Below, in pieces: positions 16,040 to 23,551 of a stretch of DNA of 64,000 nt (position 1 is its first letter; each line of letters starts with the position of its first letter). The position numbers were made by a program, and so were the translations under genes. The notes under the pieces are model-generated. The model did no database searches. It was not told where the DNA came from and saw nothing but the letters and a program-made list of their open reading frames with translations. The stretch lies in contig PLIO01000070.1 in NCBI GenBank assembly GCA_003140075.1, forward strand, positions 77,363-141,362, written 5' to 3'. This DNA comes from Acidobacteriaceae bacterium (GTDB lineage: Bacteria; Acidobacteriota; Terriglobia; Terriglobales; Acidobacteriaceae).

Positions 16040-17587
16040 TTACAGCGGCACTTCGATCAGCGCCGGCCCTTCGCTGGCAAAACCATCCCGCAGAGCCTTG
16101 GCAAATTCGTCCAGCGAATTGACCCGGGCGCCGGGCACTCCCATGCCCTTCGCCAAGTGCACCCAATCGAGGTTCGGCCGGCCGATCTCGAACATGTCCA
16201 ACGCACGACGCCCCGGATCGCCCACACCCAGGTACGAAAACTCCCGCTTGAGCACCGCATAAGAACGATTGGCAAAAACCACCGTCGTGACCTTGAGCCC
16301 TTCGCGGGCCATGGTCCACAGGGCTTGTAGTGTGTACATGCCGCTCCCGTCGGCACTCAGGCATAGCACCCGGCGGTCCGGGCGTGCCACTGCCGCGCCC
16401 GCCGCCAGCGGCAAAGCAATCCCAATCGAGCCTCCGGTGTTGCCCAGCCAGTCGTGGGGCGGAGCGCCTCTGGTCGCTGCCATCATGCCTCGTCCTGAGG
16501 TCATGGATTCGTCCACCACGATGGCGTTCTCCGGCAGGAGTGCGCCCACCGCGGCGGCAAGGCCCGCCAATGTAATCTCGCCGCTCGGCACATGTGGTCG
16601 TTCTATCTTCTGCTCGACAAGGTGTGTTCGATGCGGCGACGACAACGCTACCCAGAGCGCTTCGAGCGCACCGATATAATCCTCGCCGGGACTGGCCAGC
16701 GTGTAGATATCGCATTCCGCTGACGTGAAAGCACTGTCCTTCCCCGGATAAGCGAAATATGCCATCGGAGGGTGCTCGCCCACCAGGATGAGCTGGCGAA
16801 ATTCCTTCAACTGCTCAACCGCCTGCTCCAGGACGTACTGGACGCGTTCGACTTGAGCGACGCCGACGCCGCGCTCCACACGCACGACGGGGTAAGGAGC
16901 AAGGAGCTTAGCGCCGGTCGCGGATGCGATGCTGCCCGCGACGGTTAGACCTTTGCCGTAGAGTACATTCCCGGTCATGAGAATCGCCGTTCGCAATCCC
17001 GACCGGAGCATGGCTGCCGCACGCTCGATGGTTGCGGCGGCAGGCAAGGGAGGCTTTGGTAAAGCGGGGAGCGTAGCGATTGTTCCTCCCTCGGTCCAGG
17101 CAACATCGGCAGGCACGATCAGCGTAGCAATCTGGCCGGGAGCGGTGCGCGCTACGACGATCGCATCGGCTGCGTCGCGGCCCAACTCGGATGCTGAAGC
17201 AGATGTTCGCAACCACTTGGAATGCGGGCGCGCGATGGCCTCGATGTCTGAAGTTAGCGGTGTGTCGTGATGCAGGTGATACGTGGCATGCTGGCCCACA
17301 AGGCTGACTATGGGAACCTGCGCCCGGCTGGCATTGTGCAGATTCGCCAGCCCATTGCCGAGGCCGGGACCGAGATGCAGCAGGGTACATGCCGGCTTCT
17401 CAGCCATGCGCGCATAGCCGTCCGCCGCTCCAGTCACAACCCCTTCGAAGAGGCCAAGCACGCAGCGCATTGCTGGCGTTCGATCGAGCGCAGCGACCAG
17501 ATGAATCTCCGAAGTTCCGGGGTTGGTGAAGCAGACTTCAACGCCTCCGGCAATCAGCGTGCGAATTAAGCTTTCCGCCCCGTTCAT
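16040..17587 (-). CDS. ThDP-dependent enzyme, acetolactate synthase large-subunit-like
   Basis: The protein has 515 residues in the three-domain ThDP fold. The N-terminal PYR domain has TNPGTSEIHL and the activating Glu in GLFEGVV. The central domain spans about 190-330. The C-terminal PP domain has SADGSGMYTLQALWT, the diphosphate-metal site. The family acts on 2-oxo acids by decarboxylation or carboligation. It overlaps the carrier-thioesterase gene by four bases (ATGA) and belongs to a - strand set with an aminotransferase and an aldehyde dehydrogenase. True acetolactate synthase is unlikely because the regulatory subunit and other ilv genes are missing. A relic of a paralogue lies at 11908-12012. 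Confidence 0.8.
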   Translation of the reverse strand: MNGAESLIRTLIAGGVEVCFTNPGTSEIHLVAALDRTPAMRCVLGLFEGVVTGAADGYARMAEKPACTLLHLGPGLGNGLANLHNASRAQVPIVSLVGQHATYHLHHDTPLTSDIEAIARPHSKWLRTSASASELGRDAADAIVVARTAPGQIATLIVPADVAWTEGGTIATLPALPKPPLPAAATIERAAAMLRSGLRTAILMTGNVLYGKGLTVAGSIASATGAKLLAPYPVVRVERGVGVAQVERVQYVLEQAVEQLKEFRQLILVGEHPPMAYFAYPGKDSAFTSAECDIYTLASPGEDYIGALEALWVALSSPHRTHLVEQKIERPHVPSGEITLAGLAAAVGALLPENAIVVDESMTSGRGMMAATRGAPPHDWLGNTGGSIGIALPLAAGAAVARPDRRVLCLSADGSGMYTLQALWTMAREGLKVTTVVFANRSYAVLKREFSYLGVGDPGRRALDMFEIGRPNLDWVHLAKGMGVPGARVNSLDEFAKALRDGFASEGPALIEVPL

Positions 17588-18642
17588 GGTCGATCTTTCC
17601 TGTCGGCTTCTTCCACGTAGTGAGTAAGCACCGCGGCAAGACTCTTGAAGTGCGTGCCAACCATTCCGAGATGATCGCCGGGGACAGTTTCGATCTCAAG
17701 TTCAGTTGCCAGCCTTTTCCAAATCGCGGTTGGATCGTTTGGCAAATACGAGTTCGCCTCCGGCCTCACAAAGTTTATCTTGCCTCGATAAACCGTGGGC
17801 CGATAGCGTTCCAGAGCCACGAAATCACTTTCTCTAACGCGCGATGTAGTCTGGGCGAACGATAGGCAACGCGTTTCTGGAGGAAGCGCGTGGCCCTTGT
17901 GAACTCCGGCGATGTGCAAACGACGTTCAACTCCGTCAACGAGGTATGAGAATGCGCGCCGGATGGGCATTTGCTTCATGTTGGAGACATGACCTGACAT
18001 CTTTTTCGCAAACAGCCACAGTCTTTGGGCTGGTGGGAAGTAGCGGGGATGCGGGTAAGTATCGATCAACACCAGCAGGGCCACACTCTTCCCGGCATCG
18101 GACAAGCGCTGCGCCATTTCCAAGGCTATCAGCCCACCGAATGAGTAACCGATCAGAATGCACGAACTATCGGGCTGCAATTCTTTGAGCGCATCAAGAT
18201 AGAACACGGCCATATCTTCGATACGTTCGAGCGGTTCCTCCATTCCGTCGACGCCCTTGGCTTGAATGCCATAGATCGGGTGGCCAGTGCGAATGTGCTT
18301 GGCGAGTTCGGAGAAACTCGCACGGCCACCCAGCCCATGTGTAATGAGAACAGGCGGCGTCTGGCTGCCCGCCTTTAATTGGACAAGAGGCGAGAACCGC
18401 GGGAGGGCAGGCTGCTCTAACAGGGAAGCAAGCGCCGCGATCGTAGGAGCGTAACAGATTGTAGCGCTCGGAAGTTTCCGGCCCCACATCCGCTCGATCT
18501 CGGCAAATATGCTGTCCGCTAACGGATCATTGCCGCCCAGATCAAAAAAACTCTCCTCGGGGTCGATGGGGGAGCGTTGCAGAACGCGCTGCCAAATCTG
18601 CGTGAGAGCGTCGACCGTCGCGGCGGTTGGCTTATCGTTCAC
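17584..18642 (-). CDS. Carrier domain-thioesterase fusion, carrier serine missing
   Basis: The protein has 352 residues. Residues 1-78 look like a peptidyl/acyl carrier domain (FFDLGG near 32, APTIAALASLL near 66). Where the phosphopantetheine serine is expected after LGG the sequence reads LGGNDPLA, so Asp39 replaces it. Residues 90-345 are an alpha/beta-hydrolase thioesterase of the NRPS type I kind, with GYSFGG as nucleophile elbow, a likely Asp in LIDTYPH and His in GDHLGM. The thioesterase could release an acyl group from a carrier such as the one at 6014. The gene is translationally coupled to the ThDP enzyme. Confidence 0.82.
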   Translation of the reverse strand: MNDKPTAATVDALTQIWQRVLQRSPIDPEESFFDLGGNDPLADSIFAEIERMWGRKLPSATICYAPTIAALASLLEQPALPRFSPLVQLKAGSQTPPVLITHGLGGRASFSELAKHIRTGHPIYGIQAKGVDGMEEPLERIEDMAVFYLDALKELQPDSSCILIGYSFGGLIALEMAQRLSDAGKSVALLVLIDTYPHPRYFPPAQRLWLFAKKMSGHVSNMKQMPIRRAFSYLVDGVERRLHIAGVHKGHALPPETRCLSFAQTTSRVRESDFVALERYRPTVYRGKINFVRPEANSYLPNDPTAIWKRLATELEIETVPGDHLGMVGTHFKSLAAVLTHYVEEADRKDRP

Positions 18643-18701
18643 CGTACACTCTCACCGTACACCCGCACCGCACACCCGCACATTGACCAAGACTCCGCCG
18701 A

Positions 18702-19577
18702 TCATGAATGCGCGAACGCCCAGTAGAGCTCTCGAGCCTTGGTATAGATCGGACCGAATGGCAGCGAACGGTCGCCGATCCGCGTCACCGGCACCACTTT
18801 CGAGTAGTTTCCCGTGGCGAAAATCTCATCTGCCTTCTCAAAGTCCGCGTAGGTGAGAGTTTTCTCCACCACAGTCACGCCCGCTTTCTGTAGCAGTCCG
18901 ATCACCCTTTGCCGGGTGATGCCAGCGAGAAACGTTCCATTCGGAATTGGTGTGAGAACGACGCCATCCTTTGCCATGAAAACGTTCGAGGTAGCCAGTT
19001 CGGCGACGTTGCCCAGCATGTCGCAGACAATCGCATTGTCGAAGCCCCGGGCGTGCGCTTCGAAAAGTGCGCGCGAGTTGTTCGGATAAAGGCATCCCGC
19101 CTTGGAATCGACTGGCATCGTCTCAATGGTAGGCCGGCGAAAGGGAGACACCGTAACCGAAAAGCCTTTCGGCGTGCGCATCGGCGCTTCGTAGATGGAG
19201 AGACACCATCGGGTGGACTCGGGGTCGTGCGCCTGAACCCACGGACCTTCATTCTCCGCCCAGTACATGGGCCGAATGTAGAGCGCAGCATCTTTGTCGA
19301 AGCGCGCTACGCCCTCGCGCGCCAGCCTGATCCACTCTTCGGTCGACACCGTGGGTTTGAGGAAGAGCTTCTTTGCGGAGTCGTTTACGCGTGCGCAATG
19401 GAGATCAAGATCGGGTGTGACGCCTTCAAACGCACGCGCGCCATCGAAGACAATTGAGCAAAGCCACGCGGCGTGGGTGCGCGGACCCATAATCGGCACG
19501 TTGCCTTCGTGCCAGGCCCCCTCGAAATATGTCCAGGTCTTGGTCCAACCGGTTCCGAGTGTCACTTCCGTCTCCAC
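18702..19577 (-). CDS. Class IV aminotransferase (branched-chain type)
   Basis: The protein has 291 residues of the fold-type IV PLP family. The likely PLP lysine is in VDSKAGCLYPN near residue 157, followed by LGNVAELATSNVF with the Glu that holds the pyridine nitrogen, and GTFLAGITRQRV, the phosphate cup. It would interconvert an amino acid and its 2-oxo acid. It could supply 2-oxo acids for the ThDP enzyme in the same - strand group. D-amino-acid transaminase or aminodeoxychorismate lyase are less likely given the sequence around the lysine. Confidence 0.8.
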   Translation of the reverse strand: METEVTLGTGWTKTWTYFEGAWHEGNVPIMGPRTHAAWLCSIVFDGARAFEGVTPDLDLHCARVNDSAKKLFLKPTVSTEEWIRLAREGVARFDKDAALYIRPMYWAENEGPWVQAHDPESTRWCLSIYEAPMRTPKGFSVTVSPFRRPTIETMPVDSKAGCLYPNNSRALFEAHARGFDNAIVCDMLGNVAELATSNVFMAKDGVVLTPIPNGTFLAGITRQRVIGLLQKAGVTVVEKTLTYADFEKADEIFATGNYSKVVPVTRIGDRSLPFGPIYTKARELYWAFAHS

Positions 19578-19641
19578 TGCCTGTTCTTCGTAAGCTACGC
19601 CACCCGAATTTAGGGCGTCAATAACTCACGCGGTCCGGTAC

Positions 19642-21099
19642 TCATTTCGCACGGCTTGCATAACCGAAGATGGACTTCAGCTCGAGGAATTCTTCCAGCC
19701 CAGCCTCGCCCCACTCGCGGCCGTTGCCTGACTGTTTGTAGCCGCCAAAGCAACCGGCGAAGTCGACCCGCGCGTTATTGATGTGTACGTTGCCCGAACG
19801 AATTCGCTTGGCAACCCGCCGCGCGTGTTCGAGGTCTGCCGAACTCACAAAGCCTGACAAACCATAAGGCGTGTCATTCGCAATTCGGACTGCGTCGTCT
19901 TCATCTTCGTAGGGAATCATGCAAAGGACCGGGCCGAATATCTCTTCGCGCGCGACGGTCATCTCGTTGCTGACATCGGCAAACACGGTCGGCTTGACGA
20001 AGTAGCCTTTGTCTTTATTTATACCCTCGGGATTTATGCCCTCGGGACGTCCGGGACCGCCGGCGATCAAGTTTGCGCCCACTTCGATGCCCTGGGCGAT
20101 TAAGCGCTGCACTTTTTCGAACTGAGCTTTGCTGGCGAGCGGGCCCATGTGCGTGGCTTCTGCAGACGGTTCGCCGACCTGGGTAGCATCCGCGGTTTTC
20201 TTCGCTGCTGCGATCGCCTGTGCCATCTTCGACCTCGGAACCAGCATGCGCGTGGGAGCGTTGCAGGATTGACCGGTATTGCGAAAACACGCTTGCACGC
20301 CTTCCTTGACCGCTCCATCGAGATCGGCATCGTCCAAAATAATGTGGGCCGACTTGCCGCCGAGCTCCTGTGTAACCCGCTTAACCGTAGGGGCGGCGGC
20401 TAAAGCAACGGCGATTCCTGCCCGCGTGGATCCAGTGAAGGAAACCATGGCTACATCGGGATGCGAAGAAATCGCTCTACCGACCGTGGGCCCATCGCCA
20501 TTTACTAAGTTAAAAATACCGGGCGGAGTTCCCGCTTCGTGGAGAATCTCCGCAAATAAATATGCCGAGAGAGGCGCAATCTCGCTGGGCTTGAGGACCA
20601 TGGTGCACCCGGCGGCGAGAGCCGGCGCGACCTTGGCGACAACCTGGTTCATCGGCCAGTTCCAGGGTGTAATGAGCCCGCAAACTCCAATCGGTTCTTT
20701 TCGCATCAGCGTCGAGCCCTTGAGATCTTCGAACTTGAACTGCTCCAGAACTTTCACAATCTCAAACAAATGCCCCAGACCAGCCGGAGTTTGTGCCGCT
20801 CGTGCGAGAGAAATGGGACATCCCATCTCCTGCGAAATAGTTTCGGCCATGGCTTCAGACTTGGCCTTGTAGATCTCGATGATCCGCCGCAGAAGCGCCA
20901 ACCGCTCCTCAACAGTGGCTTCCGAGTACGACTCGAAGGCGCTCTTGGCTGCGGCCACGGCTTTATCGACGTCGGAAGAGCTGCCGAGCGAGATCGTTGC
21001 GATGGGTTGCTCGTTTGCGGGATTGATGACTTCGAAGTCGTGAGCTTTGCTCGGACTGACCCATTTCCCATCGATGTAAAACTGCCGGCAATCCTTCAT
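19642..21099 (-). CDS. NAD(P)-dependent aldehyde dehydrogenase
   Basis: The protein has 485 residues. The conserved blocks are TPWNWPMNQ near 144, FTGSTRAG near 221, the general base Glu in TQELGGKSA near 245, the nucleophile Cys279 in NTGQSCNAPTR, and EIFGPVLC near 390. It oxidises an aldehyde to its acid. The group with aminotransferase and ThDP decarboxylase would make an Ehrlich-like path from amino acid to acid, but this is inferred. Residues 352-361 are a direct repeat PEGINPEGIN caused by a 15-bp duplication in the gene. Spacing to the aminotransferase is 64 bp. Confidence 0.9.
   Translation of the reverse strand: MKDCRQFYIDGKWVSPSKAHDFEVINPANEQPIATISLGSSSDVDKAVAAAKSAFESYSEATVEERLALLRRIIEIYKAKSEAMAETISQEMGCPISLARAAQTPAGLGHLFEIVKVLEQFKFEDLKGSTLMRKEPIGVCGLITPWNWPMNQVVAKVAPALAAGCTMVLKPSEIAPLSAYLFAEILHEAGTPPGIFNLVNGDGPTVGRAISSHPDVAMVSFTGSTRAGIAVALAAAPTVKRVTQELGGKSAHIILDDADLDGAVKEGVQACFRNTGQSCNAPTRMLVPRSKMAQAIAAAKKTADATQVGEPSAEATHMGPLASKAQFEKVQRLIAQGIEVGANLIAGGPGRPEGINPEGINKDKGYFVKPTVFADVSNEMTVAREEIFGPVLCMIPYEDEDDAVRIANDTPYGLSGFVSSADLEHARRVAKRIRSGNVHINNARVDFAGCFGGYKQSGNGREWGEAGLEEFLELKSIFGYASRAK
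20018..20047. repeat. 15-bp tandem duplication inside the aldehyde dehydrogenase gene
   Basis: The unit TTTATACCCTCGGGA at 20018-20032 is followed directly by TTTATGCCCTCGGGA at 20033-20047 (14 of 15 identical). It adds five residues in frame in a surface loop between the GGPGRPEG stretch and the GYFVKPT strand, where family members differ in length. It looks like a recent slip event tolerated by the fold. Confidence 0.85.
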
Positions 21100-21234
21100 T
21101 CATGCTCCAATCGGCAACACCAGGTAAGCACAAAGGTGTTCACCCTTCATGTTACCGCGAGTTTGCGTGGAGCTTTCCAAAGTCTTGGCACCAAGGTTTT
21201 TCTTGAAGGAAGCTGATGGTGTTAAGGTGAAACC

Positions 21235-22218
21235 GTGCGCCCGCTGGCGCTTCGCACTACGCGGGCGAATGGGTGCATTTTGCAGGACACGACGAACCGA
21301 GCATCGACTTCCAAATTGTCGCCACTTCTAGTTTTTTCAATGCTGGGAGCGATTTCTCTGGCGATCTGGTGGGGTTCGCTCTTGTCTACGTTTGCTCTGG
21401 CTCTGAGCGACGAGCAATTCACCCACGTCCTGCTGATTGTGCCTATCAGCGCGGCCTTGATCATCCTGGATTGGCGCTCGCCCGAACCCTCCACCGGATC
21501 GGCCGTGAGGATTGGTTCAGCATTGCTGGCCGTCGCCGCTTTGCTGACCTGCGTTGTGAGATTGAAAGTGGCCGCGCTGGTCCCCGATTGTCAGCTTGCG
21601 GTGAACATGCTGGCGTTGGTGCTGTGGTGGATCGCGGCTTTTGTCTTTTGTTTCGGCACCGGTGCGTTCCGGCGCGCGCTCTTTCCTCTTTGCTTCCTAT
21701 TCTGGCTGGTGCCTTTCCCAGATTTCGTTTTGGCTCCCGTCATTAGTTGGCTGCAGCAAGGCTCTGCCGCTTCTGCCCATATACTTTTCGCGGCGGTGGG
21801 TGTTCCCGTGGCACAACATGGGATGCTGTTGCATATTCCAGGTCTGACGCTCGAGGTTGCGCCGGAGTGCAGCAGCATCCGTTCGAGCTTGATATTGATG
21901 GTCACGACCATGGTTCTTGCGCAGCTTCTCCTGCGCTCACCCTGGCGAAAGGCCTTGATCATCGCTGTGGCCATCCCTCTTTCTGTCGCCAAGAACGGGC
22001 TTCGCATATTTGCCCTCGGAATGCTCGCAACCCGCGCGAGCCCGAGCTTTCTGACGGGGAGACTCCATCGCCAGGGCGGGATCATCTTCTTTCTCATCGC
22101 TCTGGCTGCGGTATTCCTGCTTATTTGGATTTTGCGCCGGGGTGAATCGGAAAAGCCAAGACTCGCGTCGGGAGATGCGGTTCGAAAACAGACCGAACTT
22201 AAGGTCGATTCAACTTAG
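21235..22218 (+). CDS. Exosortase/archaeosortase family protein
   Basis: The protein has 327 residues with about eight membrane helices. The predicted catalytic residues are all present: Cys212 in APECSSIRSS, Arg257 in AKNGLRI and His278 in LHRQGG. Exosortases cut a C-terminal PEP-CTERM-type signal and pass the protein to the cell surface or a glycan. No EpsI/DUF3485 extension follows and no protein in the window shows a PEP-CTERM tail. The GTG at 21235 has AAGGTG eight bases upstream. Its TAG overlaps the stop of the convergent gene at 22215 by four bases. Confidence 0.87.
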   Translation: MRPLALRTTRANGCILQDTTNRASTSKLSPLLVFSMLGAISLAIWWGSLLSTFALALSDEQFTHVLLIVPISAALIILDWRSPEPSTGSAVRIGSALLAVAALLTCVVRLKVAALVPDCQLAVNMLALVLWWIAAFVFCFGTGAFRRALFPLCFLFWLVPFPDFVLAPVISWLQQGSAASAHILFAAVGVPVAQHGMLLHIPGLTLEVAPECSSIRSSLILMVTTMVLAQLLLRSPWRKALIIAVAIPLSVAKNGLRIFALGMLATRASPSFLTGRLHRQGGIIFFLIALAAVFLLIWILRRGESEKPRLASGDAVRKQTELKVDST

Positions 22219-22700
22219 CGATGGGCAAGGTCAAACGTCACGGCTGCTGCGGAGGAGCTGATGTTCAGCATGGAGATATACCGTTCCATCTTGTGATGGC
22301 CGGTCTTGTGGAAGAAGTAGCTGAGCCCGACCACGCCAGCCGTCTCGCCAGCGAAGTTCACGGCAAGCCCCGCGGTGCTGCCGCTGAACACACGCGTCAC
22401 AGGGTTCAGTTCCTGGCCGCCGCCGTGCAGATTGTCCTTGGTCACAACGAAATCGGCGGCGCTGAACGCGGCGTTTGTCGCAAACAGAATGCTATTTTCA
22501 CGATCCCAGAATCGATGGCTCGGCGCCTCGGGAAGTCTGGTGGGTTGAACCGAGCTCACCATCGGGGCAGGTTCCATAGCCGCGGGTTGGAGCAAAGCGG
22601 CAGAGACCTCCTGGGACAGCACCGGCCGGCACAAACCCAGCACTGCCAACAAGATTGCTGCCCTGTAGCGAACGATCCCGCGAAGCCATTTTGTCTGCAT
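22215..22700 (-). CDS. Exported hypothetical protein
   Basis: I do not recognise a named family. From the ATG at 22700 the protein has 161 residues, starting with a signal peptide (basic MQTKWLRGIVRYR, then a hydrophobic stretch ending near LSQEV). The mature part has a Pro-rich stretch and then small-residue segments (FSGSTAGLAVNFAGETAG, MLNISSSAAAV) that may be two or three membrane strands or helices. An in-frame GTG at 22730 is the alternative start. It converges on the exosortase gene and overlaps its stop, which may mean shared regulation or no more than chance. Confidence 0.6.
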   Translation of the reverse strand: MQTKWLRGIVRYRAAILLAVLGLCRPVLSQEVSAALLQPAAMEPAPMVSSVQPTRLPEAPSHRFWDRENSILFATNAAFSAADFVVTKDNLHGGGQELNPVTRVFSGSTAGLAVNFAGETAGVVGLSYFFHKTGHHKMERYISMLNISSSAAAVTFDLAHR

Positions 22701-22732
22701 AAACTTTAGTGAGTGCCGAGCATCGGCCACCT

Positions 22733-22742
22733 GTACTAGTAC
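22733..22742. promoter_or_regulatory. 10-bp palindrome upstream of the exported protein gene
   Basis: GTACTAGTAC is a perfect ten-base palindrome, 33 bases before the ATG at 22700 of the divergent - strand gene. Its position fits an operator near that gene's promoter. No clear -35/-10 pair could be assigned. Confidence 0.35.
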
Positions 22743-22819
22743 TAACGCAAGTGCCTAGCCACCGAGAATGGCTCCTAAGTGCCAGTAAGATGTTTGGAAT
22801 GATTACTTTAGGTGTGACT

Positions 22820-22862
22820 GGAGTGACTAAAGTCACTCCCCGTATGCAAGAGCTTGCATACG
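22820..22862. promoter_or_regulatory. Two adjacent perfect inverted repeats
   Basis: GGAGTGACT-AA-AGTCACTCC (22820-22839) has 9-bp arms. One base later CGTATGCAAG-AG-CTTGCATACG (22841-22862) has 10-bp arms. Neither is followed by a run of T on either strand, so they do not look like ordinary terminators. They lie in the 291-bp gap between the divergent genes at 22700 and 22992. They could be two different operators or RNA hairpins in a leader for the lipoprotein gene. Confidence 0.5.
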
Positions 22863-22991
22863 CGCGAGCGTTTCTCTCGTTGGACCGACGTTGAAGGTTG
22901 ATGTGAGCTAGGAAGCCGTCGCCCTCAGCGTCAAGCAGCTTGTGAGTCCGGTAGAATGCTCCGTTCTTGCGGATGAGGCGTCCGGAGGTTC

Positions 22992-23510
22992 ATGATCCGC
23001 AACGTGGGAGCGAGACAACAGGTGAGAAGCTTATCGATCTTCGTCAAACTGACACCAGCGGTTCTGGGAGTAGTCGCGTTCGTGACCTTGAGTTGCACGC
23101 CGCGGAACGAGAGCCAAACCAGGCACACACCGAGTCCCGGCGATGGAAAGGCGCCACAGTCGGCCGAAATCCCGATGTGCAGCGGAGCTCCCGCCGCTTC
23201 GTCTGACGGGCACACGCCTTCGCAGGTCAATCCGCATCCGCACTCCGTGACGCTCTCGTGGAATGCGGCCATTCCCGCGACCAGGTCACCGCTGGATGCG
23301 ATCAAGGGTTACTACGTGTATCGCAGTCTCGCGTCTCATCGATACCGCGAGAGAGATAGAATCAGCGATTCAATCGTTCTGGGCACCCGATGTATCGATA
23401 CCGCTGTCGAGCCCCGAAAGACGTACTTCTACGTCGTCAAGGCAGTTACGACAGGCGGAAAGCAGAGCAAATCGTCACTCGAGATTAAGGCAGCGGTTCC
23501 CTTTCCCTGA
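22992..23510 (+). CDS. Fibronectin type III-like lipoprotein
   Basis: The protein has 172 residues. A hydrophobic stretch ends in the lipobox VTLSC (Cys35), so it should be lipidated and anchored outside the cytoplasm. After a low-complexity Pro/Ser segment, residues 85-170 look like one FnIII domain (VTLSWNAA, GYYVYRS, YFYVVKAVTT). GGAGG lies three bases before the ATG. A related FnIII domain closes the larger exported protein encoded convergently at 23552-24826. The role is probably adhesion or binding at the surface; no enzyme motif is visible. Confidence 0.7.
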   Translation: MIRNVGARQQVRSLSIFVKLTPAVLGVVAFVTLSCTPRNESQTRHTPSPGDGKAPQSAEIPMCSGAPAASSDGHTPSQVNPHPHSVTLSWNAAIPATRSPLDAIKGYYVYRSLASHRYRERDRISDSIVLGTRCIDTAVEPRKTYFYVVKAVTTGGKQSKSSLEIKAAVPFP

Positions 23511-23551
23511 CGCGCATCGAGCGCGGTCGTGATCATAGGAGAAATAGCCTT

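Noticed and set aside
22743-22800. Sigma-54 promoter suggested by TGGCAC on the - strand
   Set aside because: The -12 element TTGCA at the right distance is missing (AGCCA is found instead).
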